DNA of 64,000 nt from Nitrospiraceae bacterium. Lineage in GTDB: Bacteria > Nitrospirota > Nitrospiria > Nitrospirales > UBA8639. Made by a program: the position numbers and the translations under genes. The stretch spans positions 62,001 to 126,000 of the forward strand of contig JACKFF010000009.1 of NCBI GenBank assembly GCA_020632595.1, read 5' to 3'. The notes beneath the pieces are model-generated. The model saw only the letters and a list, made by a program, of their open reading frames with translations. It made no database searches and had not been told where the DNA came from. This document shows, one piece after another, positions 53,763 to 63,499 of this stretch (within the stretch, counting starts at the first letter, position 1; each line of letters starts with the position of its first letter).

Positions 53763-54542
53763 CTAGGGCTTGTTCCATATTTGCCAAGGCGTATCACCGG
53801 CGTCAACCAAGTTATTGAATTCTCTCTTGTCCGCGAAAGTATCCATGGCCTTCCAAAAACCGTCGTATGTGTAAGCGAGAAGCTTGTTTTTCTTGATGAG
53901 TCGCTGAAATGGTTCCTGTACTAACTCCTCACCGTCGTGAATATAGTCAAATATTTCTTTTTTGAAGGCAAAAAATCCGCCGTTGATTCGATGATCTGTA
54001 AATTTTACATTTTTGATCGTCGTGACCACACCTTCTGGTGTCGTAGTAATGAAATGGTAATTGAGATTTGGCCTTACACTAACGAAGCAGCCAACCTTGT
54101 CACTGTTTTTCAAGAAGTCTACTAACTCTGGAAGCGGTAGATTAGTCAGGCCATCGCTGTAGTTGGCGAGAAAAATATCGTCGCCCCCAAGATATTTTCT
54201 TACAGCCATCAAGCGTTGCCCAATGTTCGAGTAGATTCCTGTATCAGCGAAGGTAATGCTCCAGTCATGAATGTCATTATTGTAAAGGTGGAGCGTCTGG
54301 CCTCCGTTATACATTACGAAATCATTCGACAGACACTCGTCATAGTTCTGAAAGTAAGCTTTGATACTCTCCCCTTTGTAGCCAAGGCACAGAATAAAAT
54401 CCTTGTGGCCAAAATAAGCGTAATACTTCATAACATGCCATAGAATTGGCCTGCTTCCTATTTCAATCATGGGCTTAGGCAGCGTGGAGGAATAGTCCCG
54501 CATCCGCATCCCCTGGCCACCACAAAACAGAACAACTTTCAT
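53763..54542 (-). CDS. Sugar-1-phosphate nucleotidyltransferase, RfbF-like
   Basis: 259 residues from the ATG at 54542 (MKVVLFCGGQGMRMRDYSST). The N-terminal GGQGMRM(R) loop and LPKPMIEIG (about residues 22-30) are the nucleotide-binding signature. YSDGLTNLPLPELV (about 127-140) holds the metal-binding aspartate, and GFFAFKKEIFDYI and EPFQRLIKKNKLLAYTYDGF complete the fold. The closest group I recognise is glucose-1-phosphate cytidylyltransferase (RfbF), which makes CDP-glucose for 3,6-dideoxy or branched sugars. A CDP-sugar path would fit the downstream epimerase and C-methyltransferase genes, but CDP-glucose 4,6-dehydratase is not in the window. Confidence 0.85.
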   Translation of the reverse strand: MKVVLFCGGQGMRMRDYSSTLPKPMIEIGSRPILWHVMKYYAYFGHKDFILCLGYKGESIKAYFQNYDECLSNDFVMYNGGQTLHLYNNDIHDWSITFADTGIYSNIGQRLMAVRKYLGGDDIFLANYSDGLTNLPLPELVDFLKNSDKVGCFVSVRPNLNYHFITTTPEGVVTTIKNVKFTDHRINGGFFAFKKEIFDYIHDGEELVQEPFQRLIKKNKLLAYTYDGFWKAMDTFADKREFNNLVDAGDTPWQIWNKP

Positions 54543-56301
54543 CAAATGTTTCTCCACTTGGATTTCATTTTAATGCTGAAGAACAGGAGTAAAATTTTTA
54601 TCGGCAAACGGAGGTATTGACTTTAACAATGGCCGGAAAGGACGATTGAACATCCGTAGCAGACACAGATCCCTCCAGATGATCCTGTTAATCGTTGTGA
54701 GATTTAGCCTTTGGTAGAGCTTGAAGATGGCGTCACCCTGGTTGCGAGTGACACGAGAAATATTGAAAACCACCTTTTCCCGCTCTAAGACCTGCTGGAG
54801 TACGCGACGGGTCAAGACTGTCGCGAAAACAGAGTTCTTACACGTCAGATGCTCGAGCTTACCCCAAACCAGAAAAACAACGTACTCTTGTTTCTTGGTG
54901 CAGATAGATGGGTCATGCGAGACGTTCATGACCCACCTTGATGGAGTCGTTTGGCAGGGTCTCTGAGGACCGTTCGTCACTGCATTCAGCTCTTAACACA
55001 ATGTTAAGGATCTCTCGCCAAAAGTGTTGGACGAGCAGGTAGATCGGAGCCTTCTCGACGAAATCCCAGCAGGAGTTGAACATATCGGCCATGTCCTCCT
55101 GAACGTTTCAAAGAAATGCGGATAGGTGAAACTTCATTAAAAAGCAGTGAAATTCAGGCGCCTCCAGTCGAACTGTGATAACTTCACGGCAGACTGGAAC
55201 CCCAAACAATTTGCTGAATTCTTTGCGCATCATAATTTAACCAGGCAATTTAATGTATTCCCCCTATGGGGCATAGGCAAATTTCGGATGATTTAAGTAT
55301 TTGTTTCCAAACGCGTGTGCGCCTGATCGTTTCCCTTCAGTGTGGGGGTCTCCCTCACTGGGTGTTTGGAATGCAGACTAAATTTAAATCGCTTTATTAG
55401 ATATTCCTCTGATTTTTTTCGGAGAAGGAAGACTGCAATTTTCTGTGTATGATTTTTTGGTTAACCATTTCTTGCCAAGCCTGGAATGGTAGACTACCGA
55501 GTTATCAAAGGTCGGAAAATTTTTCTTGTTCTCCATCTTGATCAGCTGATTGAAAAACTTAAGTAGCCGTAAAGCGTTTGAGATGTCCCTGTAAATCATG
55601 AACGAGATCTTGGCCTGGCTTATCATCGTCGAAATCATATTCAGCGAGGCTTGTTTGGCAGACAGCCGAACCACTGGAGTTTGACCTCTGAACGCATAGC
55701 TAGGTCCATATTGGCTGTCATGGCGGATCCCTGTCTCATACCCCAATGAGATTCGGCCTGTTCCTGATTACCACCTGCGGCATTACTAGGAAGGTCACGG
55801 CAGAACCACTAGCGAACTGCAGCGGAATATTGCCCATAGGCACGCTCGAGAGGCCTCTTATCGAGTGAACCCCCAGCGTTTGAGGTATTCATCCACTGCG
55901 CTGATCGGCCTACGTACCTGCAGGCGTGTGGCAATGAGTTACTGCAACACTTACCTTATCAAATCGCATTATTAATAATGGTGCCGATCGAATCGATGCC
56001 GAGCTGCAGACATTTTTCTGGTCGGCAGGTGGGAGGGACTTTACGTTGCCGGCTTGGCGTAAGGATGGGGCGGACATGCAGGCTATTCGACGGACCTTAA
56101 TCAACTCTGTTGAAAAGCGACGCTTGGCGCTGAAAATGCGTGGGTATCTGTATTTCAACAGACTACATCTACATAGTGATTACGATGTCCCAATCGGGAA
56201 GCGTCCGGGTCTATATCCGAAGCGATTCGGGTTCAATCTGATTAATGGAGGCTGGCAGAACGACAAGGAGCGATTCGCTCTCGCAACGCGCCGATCTCAG
56301 T
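54543..56301. other. 1.7-kb gap with unrecognised gene remnants
   Basis: Several short frames without start signals lie here. On the minus strand, 54570-54980 (ends RPLLKSIPPFADKNF) and 55384-55746 read protein-like but match no family I know; around 55090-55000 MFNSCWDFVEKAPIYLLVQH opens a further short frame. On the + strand, 56000-56321 reads FFWSAGGRDFTLPAWRKDGA and LINSVEKRRLALKMRGYLYF. This looks like decayed genes between two functional operon parts, so the minus-strand cluster may have lost one or two genes here. Confidence 0.4.
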
Positions 56302-57717
56302 CTATCCGTCGATCAGGTTGAAAACTGTGTCGTATTGGGCCTGGACCGCGGACTTGAATTTAGGCATCTGCTCTCGAAGCGAGCTTGTAATGGAGGCGGA
56401 ATGTTTTTCCAAAGCTATGAAGCGGTCGGTCAGTTCGTCAACTCTAAAGCTCTCTCCCTCAATCACGTAGTCGCCCTGGCCAAGCCATTTCATCAAGTCT
56501 CGCGACTTATCGTGATAGGCAATCGCTAAAACGGGTTTCTGAAGCGCTAGGGAGAGCAGAATTCCGTGATAACGCGTGGCGACTACGATGTCCAACTCTG
56601 CCAATGCGCTTAGTAAATCGTCCAAGCTCTGAAAAGTTGGTTCTACGATGAGTTGGTCATACTTCGCTTCGCCCTTGGTCTTCATCTGATTGATTACGTG
56701 AGTGGCCACTTCGGGGTCGACCTTGAGTTGAGTCGGTATGAAGCGCACTTCACAACCACGCTCTACCAGCCCATCCGCGAACCTGGCCAACTTCGCGACA
56801 TAGGACTGATACTTTGCCGCATCGCTGTCGAACCAATAATCGCCGTAGAAGGGCAATAAGTTGATTCCAACCACAGGCAGTCGGTCACTGCGATCAGACT
56901 GTTTGGAGCGGATCGAGGATCGGAGACTGAAGGCCAGATCGGGAACGATCTGGTCAGCATCGAATCCATGGAGGGTGTCCACCCAACGCTTTGAGGTCAC
57001 GTCCCGATAGGAGCGATAGCAGGCCTGTTGCAGTGCATACCGAAGGAAGCGACGACCGAGCCAAGTTTCAATTGGACCCGCTCCCAGACTCAGGAAAACC
57101 ACTTTTGCTCCAGTATTACGCGCGAGAAGCGTCCACTTGAGCACGGTATAGGGGAAGGCCCATGGCCCACCCACGAAATCATTCAGCTGGTGGGAACCGG
57201 CGATGATCAGCAGATCGAGGCCCTCGATGCGTTGGCGGCTTTCGCGCAGGAATCCAAATTCTTTGCCGATCGTGGGAATTATTTTCAACGCCACCATGGC
57301 ACCACGCATCAGCGAGGACAAGATTGGAATAGTTTTCACAAATTCCTTCACGCCCTGAAGCAAAGATGAATTCGGTGCTTGGGGCACCACTGCCGACCCT
57401 GAGGTCGCCTCGGTCGCCGTTGTTTCTTGAGTTACGGCAAAGTCTGCACTCGACGAGGCTGGAAGCATCGGGACCGCCCCGCGGCGAATCGGAAAGGATG
57501 GAATCCCGTGCCTCCTTTGTGTGTCGACCGGCGTGATCGTGAGGCCATATATCTCTGCGTCGGGCCAACGAGCGCGAGTGTTTTGTATTACCGCAGCAAT
57601 AATCGACTCGTCTCCGAGATTTTCATTACCCACGTGTCCCATGATTCCAACCCGCTTAGGGCGCGACGAGGAAACCTGTCCTTGAGATCTTGCAGTTGGC
57701 ACGGCACCTTCCTCCAT
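56302..57717 (-). CDS. Polysaccharide pyruvyltransferase family protein
   Basis: 471 residues from the ATG at 57717, whose first base overlaps the stop of the methyltransferase gene (TGATG); a longer in-frame start at 57852 would lie inside that gene. The family start VGIMGHVGNENLGDESIIAA (about residues 20-39) and AKVVFLSLGAGPIETWLGRR (about 220-239) are the N-terminal half. VVATRYHGILLSLALQKPVL near residue 400 carries the RxHG motif that binds the donor. A low-complexity segment (ATEATSGSAVVPQAPNSS, about 95-112) is an insertion. The family transfers pyruvate from phosphoenolpyruvate to sugars as a ketal, adding negative charge; some members do other chemistry. The substrate is unknown. 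Confidence 0.88.
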   Translation of the reverse strand: MEEGAVPTARSQGQVSSSRPKRVGIMGHVGNENLGDESIIAAVIQNTRARWPDAEIYGLTITPVDTQRRHGIPSFPIRRGAVPMLPASSSADFAVTQETTATEATSGSAVVPQAPNSSLLQGVKEFVKTIPILSSLMRGAMVALKIIPTIGKEFGFLRESRQRIEGLDLLIIAGSHQLNDFVGGPWAFPYTVLKWTLLARNTGAKVVFLSLGAGPIETWLGRRFLRYALQQACYRSYRDVTSKRWVDTLHGFDADQIVPDLAFSLRSSIRSKQSDRSDRLPVVGINLLPFYGDYWFDSDAAKYQSYVAKLARFADGLVERGCEVRFIPTQLKVDPEVATHVINQMKTKGEAKYDQLIVEPTFQSLDDLLSALAELDIVVATRYHGILLSLALQKPVLAIAYHDKSRDLMKWLGQGDYVIEGESFRVDELTDRFIALEKHSASITSSLREQMPKFKSAVQAQYDTVFNLIDG

Positions 57718-58469
57718 CACGACTTCTTCTGTCCTAATACGATGATTGAGTAGCCGAACCCCATCTGCTCCTTCAACTCGTCCAGGCGGGCCGGTGTGAT
57801 GAACCAACTCAGTGCCCTCGCGAGTTTGGGCGAGTTGATGATTCGCAGCCAACCGCGGTTGCCCATAGGTATCACCGACGTGGAGTCAAGGACATTGAAG
57901 TATGGCTCAATGATACCCTTTAGCTCTTTCATGTCCAGCCATTTCTTGATGTGATCCTCCGGGTCCTCACCTCCAACGCCCACGCCATCGGAATCTCTCA
58001 TGCGCTCCATTACGAAACGATTCGCGGCAGTAATAATCAAATACCCACCAGGCTTGATGACATCGATGATCCGCTTCATTAGCAGAGCTTGATCGCTGAC
58101 ATGGGGGATCACCTCCTGGCAGACGACCAAATCAACAGGCTCGCTAGTCAGCTCGATTTCGTAGAGATCGCCCGCAGTATATTTGATTCCGGGGAAGTCC
58201 TTCTTGGCTGCCTCGATCGCCGCTTCGGAAAGGTCGACACCCTCTGCCGTACCGAACTCGGAGAGCATTTTGGTCATCCAGCCGGTTGCACAGCCGACAT
58301 CGAGAATTCTCGGATGATCGAGCCGGAGTCCCTTGAGCATCTTGATGATTACTTGGGATCGCCTCTTCTGCCATTCGTTGGGCGTTTCCTGCTTTCCCCA
58401 CCGGTCGTCCCAGTATGCTTGTTGTGCCTCAACCGACGGATTTGCTCCACTCTTTGCAATATTATCCAT
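57717..58469 (-). CDS. Class I SAM-dependent methyltransferase
   Basis: 250 residues. AYWDDRWGKQETPNEWQKRR (about residues 19-38) is the usual N-terminus of this group. Motif I is ILDVGCATGWMTKML (about 55-69), motif II lies at AEGVDLSEAAIEAAKK (about 74-89), and motif post-I/IV at DLVVCQEVIPHVSD (about 112-125). KPGGYLIITAANRFVMERM (about 139-157) holds motif V/VI. It is cytoplasmic and probably O- or N-methylates a sugar of the glycan or its lipid-linked form. It is coupled to the pyruvyltransferase gene by a one-base overlap. Confidence 0.88.
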   Translation of the reverse strand: MDNIAKSGANPSVEAQQAYWDDRWGKQETPNEWQKRRSQVIIKMLKGLRLDHPRILDVGCATGWMTKMLSEFGTAEGVDLSEAAIEAAKKDFPGIKYTAGDLYEIELTSEPVDLVVCQEVIPHVSDQALLMKRIIDVIKPGGYLIITAANRFVMERMRDSDGVGVGGEDPEDHIKKWLDMKELKGIIEPYFNVLDSTSVIPMGNRGWLRIINSPKLARALSWFITPARLDELKEQMGFGYSIIVLGQKKS

Positions 58470-58585
58470 AAAACTTCTCCTTTTGATCAGCGGACTTCAA
58501 AATCTTTACCCGCCCCCATCTATCTAAGTACTTCTCGTCGCTCCATCGTCGTTTCTGAAGGCGATATGAGAAGGGCCAAGACCGG

Positions 58586-60157
58586 TCAGTCGGAGCTCTT
58601 GCTTATTAATTGCCTCAGAAATCCTGGGGGGGCGAGGCGATTCCTTTCAGAGGACGTAAGGCTTACGGCCCAAGCTCCGAACGCCGCTAGCGGCAGGACG
58701 GCTGCCACCTGAGCGAAGTAGAGAATCAGATTATCGGCTGGCCAGATCTGCTCGATTTGCCAGGTCGCAAGCGCGAATGGGGTGATCGCAACCGCTGGTC
58801 GAATCCACACTGTAAGCCAGAACTTGGGAATCGATGTCCCCAACACTCGATTTACGTACCACGGCGCAAATATGATGGATGCCACCAAACGCGGTGCAGT
58901 TGTTCCCCATGCTACGCCGACAATACCATACGATTGAAGCCAGTATAGACTAAGGCCAATGTTGCATACCGCTTCAATAATAAATGCGGGGACGAGCCCG
59001 GCATGTTTTGAGATACCCATCATAGTGGCCACTACGACCTGATACCCGATTGCGAACCAGAGAGCCAAACTCAATATCCAAAGAATTTCGCCAGACGGCT
59101 TCGCATACTCTTCGCCCATCCACAAGCCAATGAAAGCCTCCCCTCGAAAGATGAAGGTCACAACAATCGGCAATACTATCAGGGTCGCAATGCGAGCACT
59201 GACGAGGAGGATGCGCTCCAACTCGTCTCCTTCGTTTTCGGCCTCGAGTGCACTTGCTGATGGCGTCAGGGTCTGTGAGATGCCACTGACTGGCGCTCGT
59301 GCATACTCGGTCAGGTTGGATGCGATTGCAAACAAAGTCACCATACTAAGGGGCAGGAATGACCCGATCACGATCGAGTCGGTAAACAGGATAATCGTCC
59401 CGGAAGCCTGCAAAAGGAGCACTGAAACACTGAACGAAAAAATCATCGTCACGTGAGAGCGATGGCACTCCTTAAAGCAAACCCTGAGTTGTGGATACAA
59501 ACGACGACTGAGCACAAAGCTCGCGAATCCCCTTAACCCAGACACGCCCAACTGTATCAATGCCAACGCAATCAGCCCGTAGCCCGTCTTCAACGCGAGG
59601 ACGACCAATATCACGCGAACTACGCCGATAGCGATTTCGAAAAGATTGGCGATGTCGAAGCGCTGGAGTCCGGCAACCACGCCCCCATAAACGCCGCTGA
59701 TCATCGAAATCGCCATGTTGACGCCGCCCAGTATCAAGACTACGCGGGCAACGGCGACGAGTTCTGGTGGAATCTGAAAGACCCGGTCGATGACGATGGC
59801 CAAGACCCCGGCAACGGCGATCGCAACGAACCCAACCAAGACGAATACGACCAGAGCCGAGGAGGCGACCCGTGTTGCCTCCAGATGACTCTCCTGAGCG
59901 TGGAATTTGGCGATGTAGCGCGTAACCGCGCCGCGGACGCCGAGATCGAGCAACCCAAGATATCCAACGATCGAGCCCAGAAGCACCCAAATACCGTAGG
60001 ATTCATCCCCCAAACTATGGACGATGAACGGAGAGAGAACAAAGTTAACGCCGACGGCAAAAATGTAGCCGCCCCAATTCGCTAGGACGTTTCTGATGCG
60101 GCTTACTTTGCCTCCAACACGGATGCCCATGGGGTTGTTTTCTGATTGACTCACCAA
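58586..60157 (-). CDS. Wzx-like oligosaccharide flippase
   Basis: A 523-residue polytopic membrane protein of the MOP superfamily (polysaccharide synthesis/MATE-like). About twelve to fourteen hydrophobic segments are visible, starting with VLANWGGYIFAVGVNFVLSP (about residues 24-43). LLGSIVGYLGLLDLGVRGAV (about 57-76) is the usual second/third helix region with the DLG motif. It flips the lipid-linked glycan unit from the cytoplasmic to the periplasmic side. It is the first visible gene of this minus-strand cluster; an ATG at 60130 is an alternative start. Its presence shows that this cluster uses its own Wzx-dependent export route. Confidence 0.88.
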   Translation of the reverse strand: MVSQSENNPMGIRVGGKVSRIRNVLANWGGYIFAVGVNFVLSPFIVHSLGDESYGIWVLLGSIVGYLGLLDLGVRGAVTRYIAKFHAQESHLEATRVASSALVVFVLVGFVAIAVAGVLAIVIDRVFQIPPELVAVARVVLILGGVNMAISMISGVYGGVVAGLQRFDIANLFEIAIGVVRVILVVLALKTGYGLIALALIQLGVSGLRGFASFVLSRRLYPQLRVCFKECHRSHVTMIFSFSVSVLLLQASGTIILFTDSIVIGSFLPLSMVTLFAIASNLTEYARAPVSGISQTLTPSASALEAENEGDELERILLVSARIATLIVLPIVVTFIFRGEAFIGLWMGEEYAKPSGEILWILSLALWFAIGYQVVVATMMGISKHAGLVPAFIIEAVCNIGLSLYWLQSYGIVGVAWGTTAPRLVASIIFAPWYVNRVLGTSIPKFWLTVWIRPAVAITPFALATWQIEQIWPADNLILYFAQVAAVLPLAAFGAWAVSLTSSERNRLAPPGFLRQLISKSSD

Positions 60158-60750
60158 AAAACTTTACTGGGGGATATGATTTTTAAGAACTCTTTTTGTC
60201 TGGGCAGAAAAGAAACCATTTCTCTGATATTCTCCGCGTTAAAAACCATACACAAAAAATTTCAATAGAACCCTGTTGAAAAATATTTATTAGATTATTT
60301 TTCTTGATGTCGTTTAATAAACATGTAGGAAACTTTTATGAGAAAGATGTTTTTGAATGATCTCATTTCGTAGAATGCCGGCTACCATTGAGCTGTCATT
60401 TCTGCGGATACCCACTCCCCAAGAAAGAAGATAGTATAAATTGATTCACTAGTGTTTGGCCGAATGGGCTTCGAGCCGCTTAAGCATATGAATTACTTTA
60501 TTTTTTAGCATGCTGTGATTTTGTCGACTTACAAGCCAGAACCACAGTCTTATGGTATCCTCCCACGTAGTTTTTTGAGCATCCATCATATAGGTCGACC
60601 AGACCTTGTTCGCTTAGTTTATGGATTATTTGCCATGAACCACCTTTGCTCCCATTGGCACTCGCCATGAGGGCGATAACCGGATGCAGACGCTGCCATA
60701 CACTGAACATTTTCGTATTCTGGCATTAATCTAATTGCCCTCGCGCGAAA
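60158..60750. other. Intergenic region upstream of the flippase gene
   Basis: AT-rich, with no confirmed gene. A minus-strand frame at 60498-60710 ends with NYVGGYHKTVVLACKSTKS, which resembles the C-terminus of a SAM-dependent methyltransferase and may be a truncated gene. The promoter of the flippase cluster should lie at 60160-60450. Confidence 0.4.
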
Positions 60751-60759
60751 ATGCCCTCG

Positions 60760-61570
60760 CGATATCAAGGACTACTACTTGTCAGTGCAAGCCGCAAAGC
60801 AGTATCACGGACATATTCTTCAACTGGTTACGCATGTCCGGCCGAGGCAACGAACACGGAAATTGGCACCTTTGCCTCAACCTCGCCCCATGCCTGAACA
60901 AGCAAGCCCAGATCCTCTACAAAACAGAAGCCCCTGGCCTGGACTTTTCGAACAGGGGGCATGGCCCCGATCTACGACTCCCTGAACCTGGAGTATTTTT
61001 CATTGGCCATGAGCGCCTAGACAACTATTCACCCTTCATCCACCCTAGGCCTTCTTTGTTACCTATCCCAAGTCAAATCCCGATTGTCGCAGCATCTATT
61101 TCATCCCTGAGCGATGAAGACAAAAGGACTGTGATCAGACTAGGGTGTTGTCCGGGTTCTACACAAAAAAATGGACCCCATTCATCTCCCCGTACCGTGT
61201 CAAAGATCTCAAGTCTTGCAAGACACTTATCTCACTACCCAACCTCGTTGATCTGACCGCTGCCATCCATCGGTGCCCGGTACCAGATGCGGTGGCACAT
61301 TGAGTTGTTTTTCAAATGGGTCAACCAGTATCTGCGAAGAAAAAACTCTCAGTCACGTCAGAAAATGCCTAGAAAGTACAAACCTGGACCGCAGTCTCGG
61401 TCTACTTCCCTGTGTCTATCGTCAAGAAGCGGGCCACCCTTAAGCCTCACTCAAAAAACTACTACAGATTTGCTCAGTGAACATCCCTTTAAAACTCAGC
61501 CTTTCTGGACGGAAATACCAGGCGTGAGGATAAGCTGTTCGACAACCAATTGAATCTATTTGATTTTTAA
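60760..61570 (+). pseudogene. IS4-type transposase relic
   Basis: Frame-shifted parts rebuild the second half of an IS4-type transposase. SKSN-like text and CRSIYFIPERRRQKDCDQTR lie near 61090-61140, then VLSGFYTKKW (61147-61178), and YQMRWHIELFFKWVNQYLR (61282-61338) with the conserved family glutamate. TSENA follows near 61355, and LFDNQLNLFDF ends at the stop 61570. This last motif is the usual C-terminus of a known IS4 group. Stops and shifts are numerous. The N-terminal part is not clear, so the left border is a guess. Confidence 0.7.
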
Positions 61571-62059
61571 CAAAAATTTAGTGATATTGATTGCAATCCG
61601 GAATTTTTTTGACAATGCTTTTGGCGATTGAATAATTTTGTTTCTCAGTAAAGCGGTACTGAATTGCCAAGATTGCACCGGCCAATAATCTGCATGTTTT
61701 CAATACTGAAAATGTAAAATATATTCATCTAGGTAAAGTAATATAGAAATGATTTGCAACCTGATATCCCTATATCAAGTTAAAGTGTGCACTTTTCATA
61801 GCTTCATTTGAGAGATTTTTATAAAAGCCTGAGGAGCTTTTCTTTAAACTTTGAAGTCAATTTTTTGGAATTTGACATGGTGCTTTTATCATATAAAGAA
61901 TCGAATTCCTTTATTCTATGTAAGGAATTGACAAAGTAGTTGTGAAGTAATTTGTACGCGCGTGAACTTGAAACAAATCTCAAATCTTGGGTTTGTACCA
62001 GATAATCTAATATGCCCTAACTGCAAGTGGCGTATTCCATGCCTTCACCCGATATACCA
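61571..62059. other. AT-rich spacer
   Basis: No gene, repeat or structural RNA recognised between the IS4 relic and the IS5 element. The low GC content differs sharply from the IS5 gene beside it. Confidence 0.4.
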
Positions 62060-63320
62060 TATGGGCATCTCTAAAAACTGCTGACAATTTTGTGAGATTC
62101 TGGCATAAGTCTGGTCCAAGGAGGATCGCACATGGATACATCGGACCAACTTGGTTTCTTTGATTTAACTCACCGCTACGATGCGCTTACGGCGAAGGGC
62201 GATCCCTTAGAACACCTCGCCCAACAGATCCCCTGGGCTGGCTTTGGCAAGATGCTGGAGAAAAGTCTTCGTCGGTCAAAGCGGACCAAGGGAGGCCGAC
62301 CACCGTTTGATGCGATTCTGATGTTTAAAATCCTCGTGCTGCAAGCCCTCTATAACTTATCCGATGACCAAACGGAATACCAGATTCGCGATCGGCTCTC
62401 CTTCATGCGCTTCTTGGGCCTCGACCTGCATCAGCGGATTCCCGATGCGAAGACCATCTGGCTATTCCGGGAGACGTTGGCGCAGGCCGGCGTCGTGGAG
62501 AAGCTCTTCAAGCAATTTGACACCTATCTGGCGGCCCCGGGGGTACAAGCCCGCGGGGGCCAACTCATTGATGCCTCGCTGGTCCCGGTGCCCAAGCAAC
62601 GGAATACGCGGGAGGAAAACGCGACCGTGCAGGCCGGGGAGTGCCCGGCAGAGTGGGAGGCGCAGCCTGCGAAGCGACGGCAGAAAGATACGGATGCCCG
62701 CTGGACGAAAAAGCATGGGGTCAGTCACTTTGGCTATAAGAATCATGTGAACGTGGATAAGACGCATAAACTGATTCGACGGTATACCGTGACCGATGCC
62801 GCCGTGCATGACAGTCAAGTCCTGGAGGACGTGTTGCAGAGCAAGGCCGCCGGACGGGACGTGTGGGGCGATGCGGCCTATCGGTCGGACGAGATCGAAG
62901 CGCAACTCAAGAAGCGGAAGCTGCGGTCCAAGATGCAGTACAAAGGCTATCGAGCCAGCCCCTTGACGCCCGCTCAACAGCATACGAATCAGCGTCGGAG
63001 CCGGATCCGCGCCCGCGTTGAACATATCTTCGGCCACCAGGCGATGGCGATGGGCGGCACACTGATTCGAACGATTGGCCAGATCCGGGCCCACGCGAAG
63101 ATCGGGCTGAAGAAGCTCGCCTACAACTTCCAGCGATTTCTGGTGCTCACGACCGTCAGTCGAGAGCAAACGGTGTAACCATGGGGTGGGGAACGATCAT
63201 GACGCAAAGAAAGCTCAATCAGGAGGCCCGCTCTTTTCTCATGGTCCTTCCCGATGGCATGCCTAGCCCAGTGACAGCGGAGCAAACACGCTACCTCGAC
63301 TGTTTTTAGAAGTGCCCATA
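62060..63320 (+). mobile_element. Intact IS5-family element (about 1.26 kb)
   Basis: The inverted ends TATGGGCATCTCTAAAAAC (62060 inward) and TATGGGCACTTCTAAAAAC (63320 inward) differ at two positions. The enclosed transposase gene is complete. A second short frame (63199-63309, MTQRKLNQEARSFLMVLPDG) lies between it and the right end, with unknown meaning. The exact target duplication is unclear because the ends read ATAT on both sides. Confidence 0.88.
62132..63178 (+). CDS. IS5-family transposase
   Basis: 348 residues, with AAGGAGGATCGCAC before the ATG. The N-terminal DUF772-like domain (GRPPFDAILMFKILVLQALY, about residues 55-74) is followed by the DDE core: D in QLIDASLVPVPKQRN (about 143), D in DVWGDAAYRSDEIEAQ (about 246) and E in RIRARVEHIFGHQAM (about 295). 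HGVSHFGYKNHVNVDKTHK is typical of the IS5/IS1031-like branch. The gene is complete and GC-rich compared with the flanks, suggesting recent arrival. It catalyses cut-and-paste transposition. Confidence 0.93.
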   Translation: MDTSDQLGFFDLTHRYDALTAKGDPLEHLAQQIPWAGFGKMLEKSLRRSKRTKGGRPPFDAILMFKILVLQALYNLSDDQTEYQIRDRLSFMRFLGLDLHQRIPDAKTIWLFRETLAQAGVVEKLFKQFDTYLAAPGVQARGGQLIDASLVPVPKQRNTREENATVQAGECPAEWEAQPAKRRQKDTDARWTKKHGVSHFGYKNHVNVDKTHKLIRRYTVTDAAVHDSQVLEDVLQSKAAGRDVWGDAAYRSDEIEAQLKKRKLRSKMQYKGYRASPLTPAQQHTNQRRSRIRARVEHIFGHQAMAMGGTLIRTIGQIRAHAKIGLKKLAYNFQRFLVLTTVSREQTV

Positions 63321-63499
63321 TAATATTTTCATTTTTTTAATTGCTTGCTGCCCTGGGATAAAAATACTAGCTAGGAATTATGATGCAGCTGTCACAACAG
63401 TTTTGAATTCTTCCATTCAACCTGAGATGGGCTGAAAGCGAATAAAAAAAAACTGTTTGAAGGACCTGAAGAGTGTTCAAATCTTGAGAAATCAAAGAA

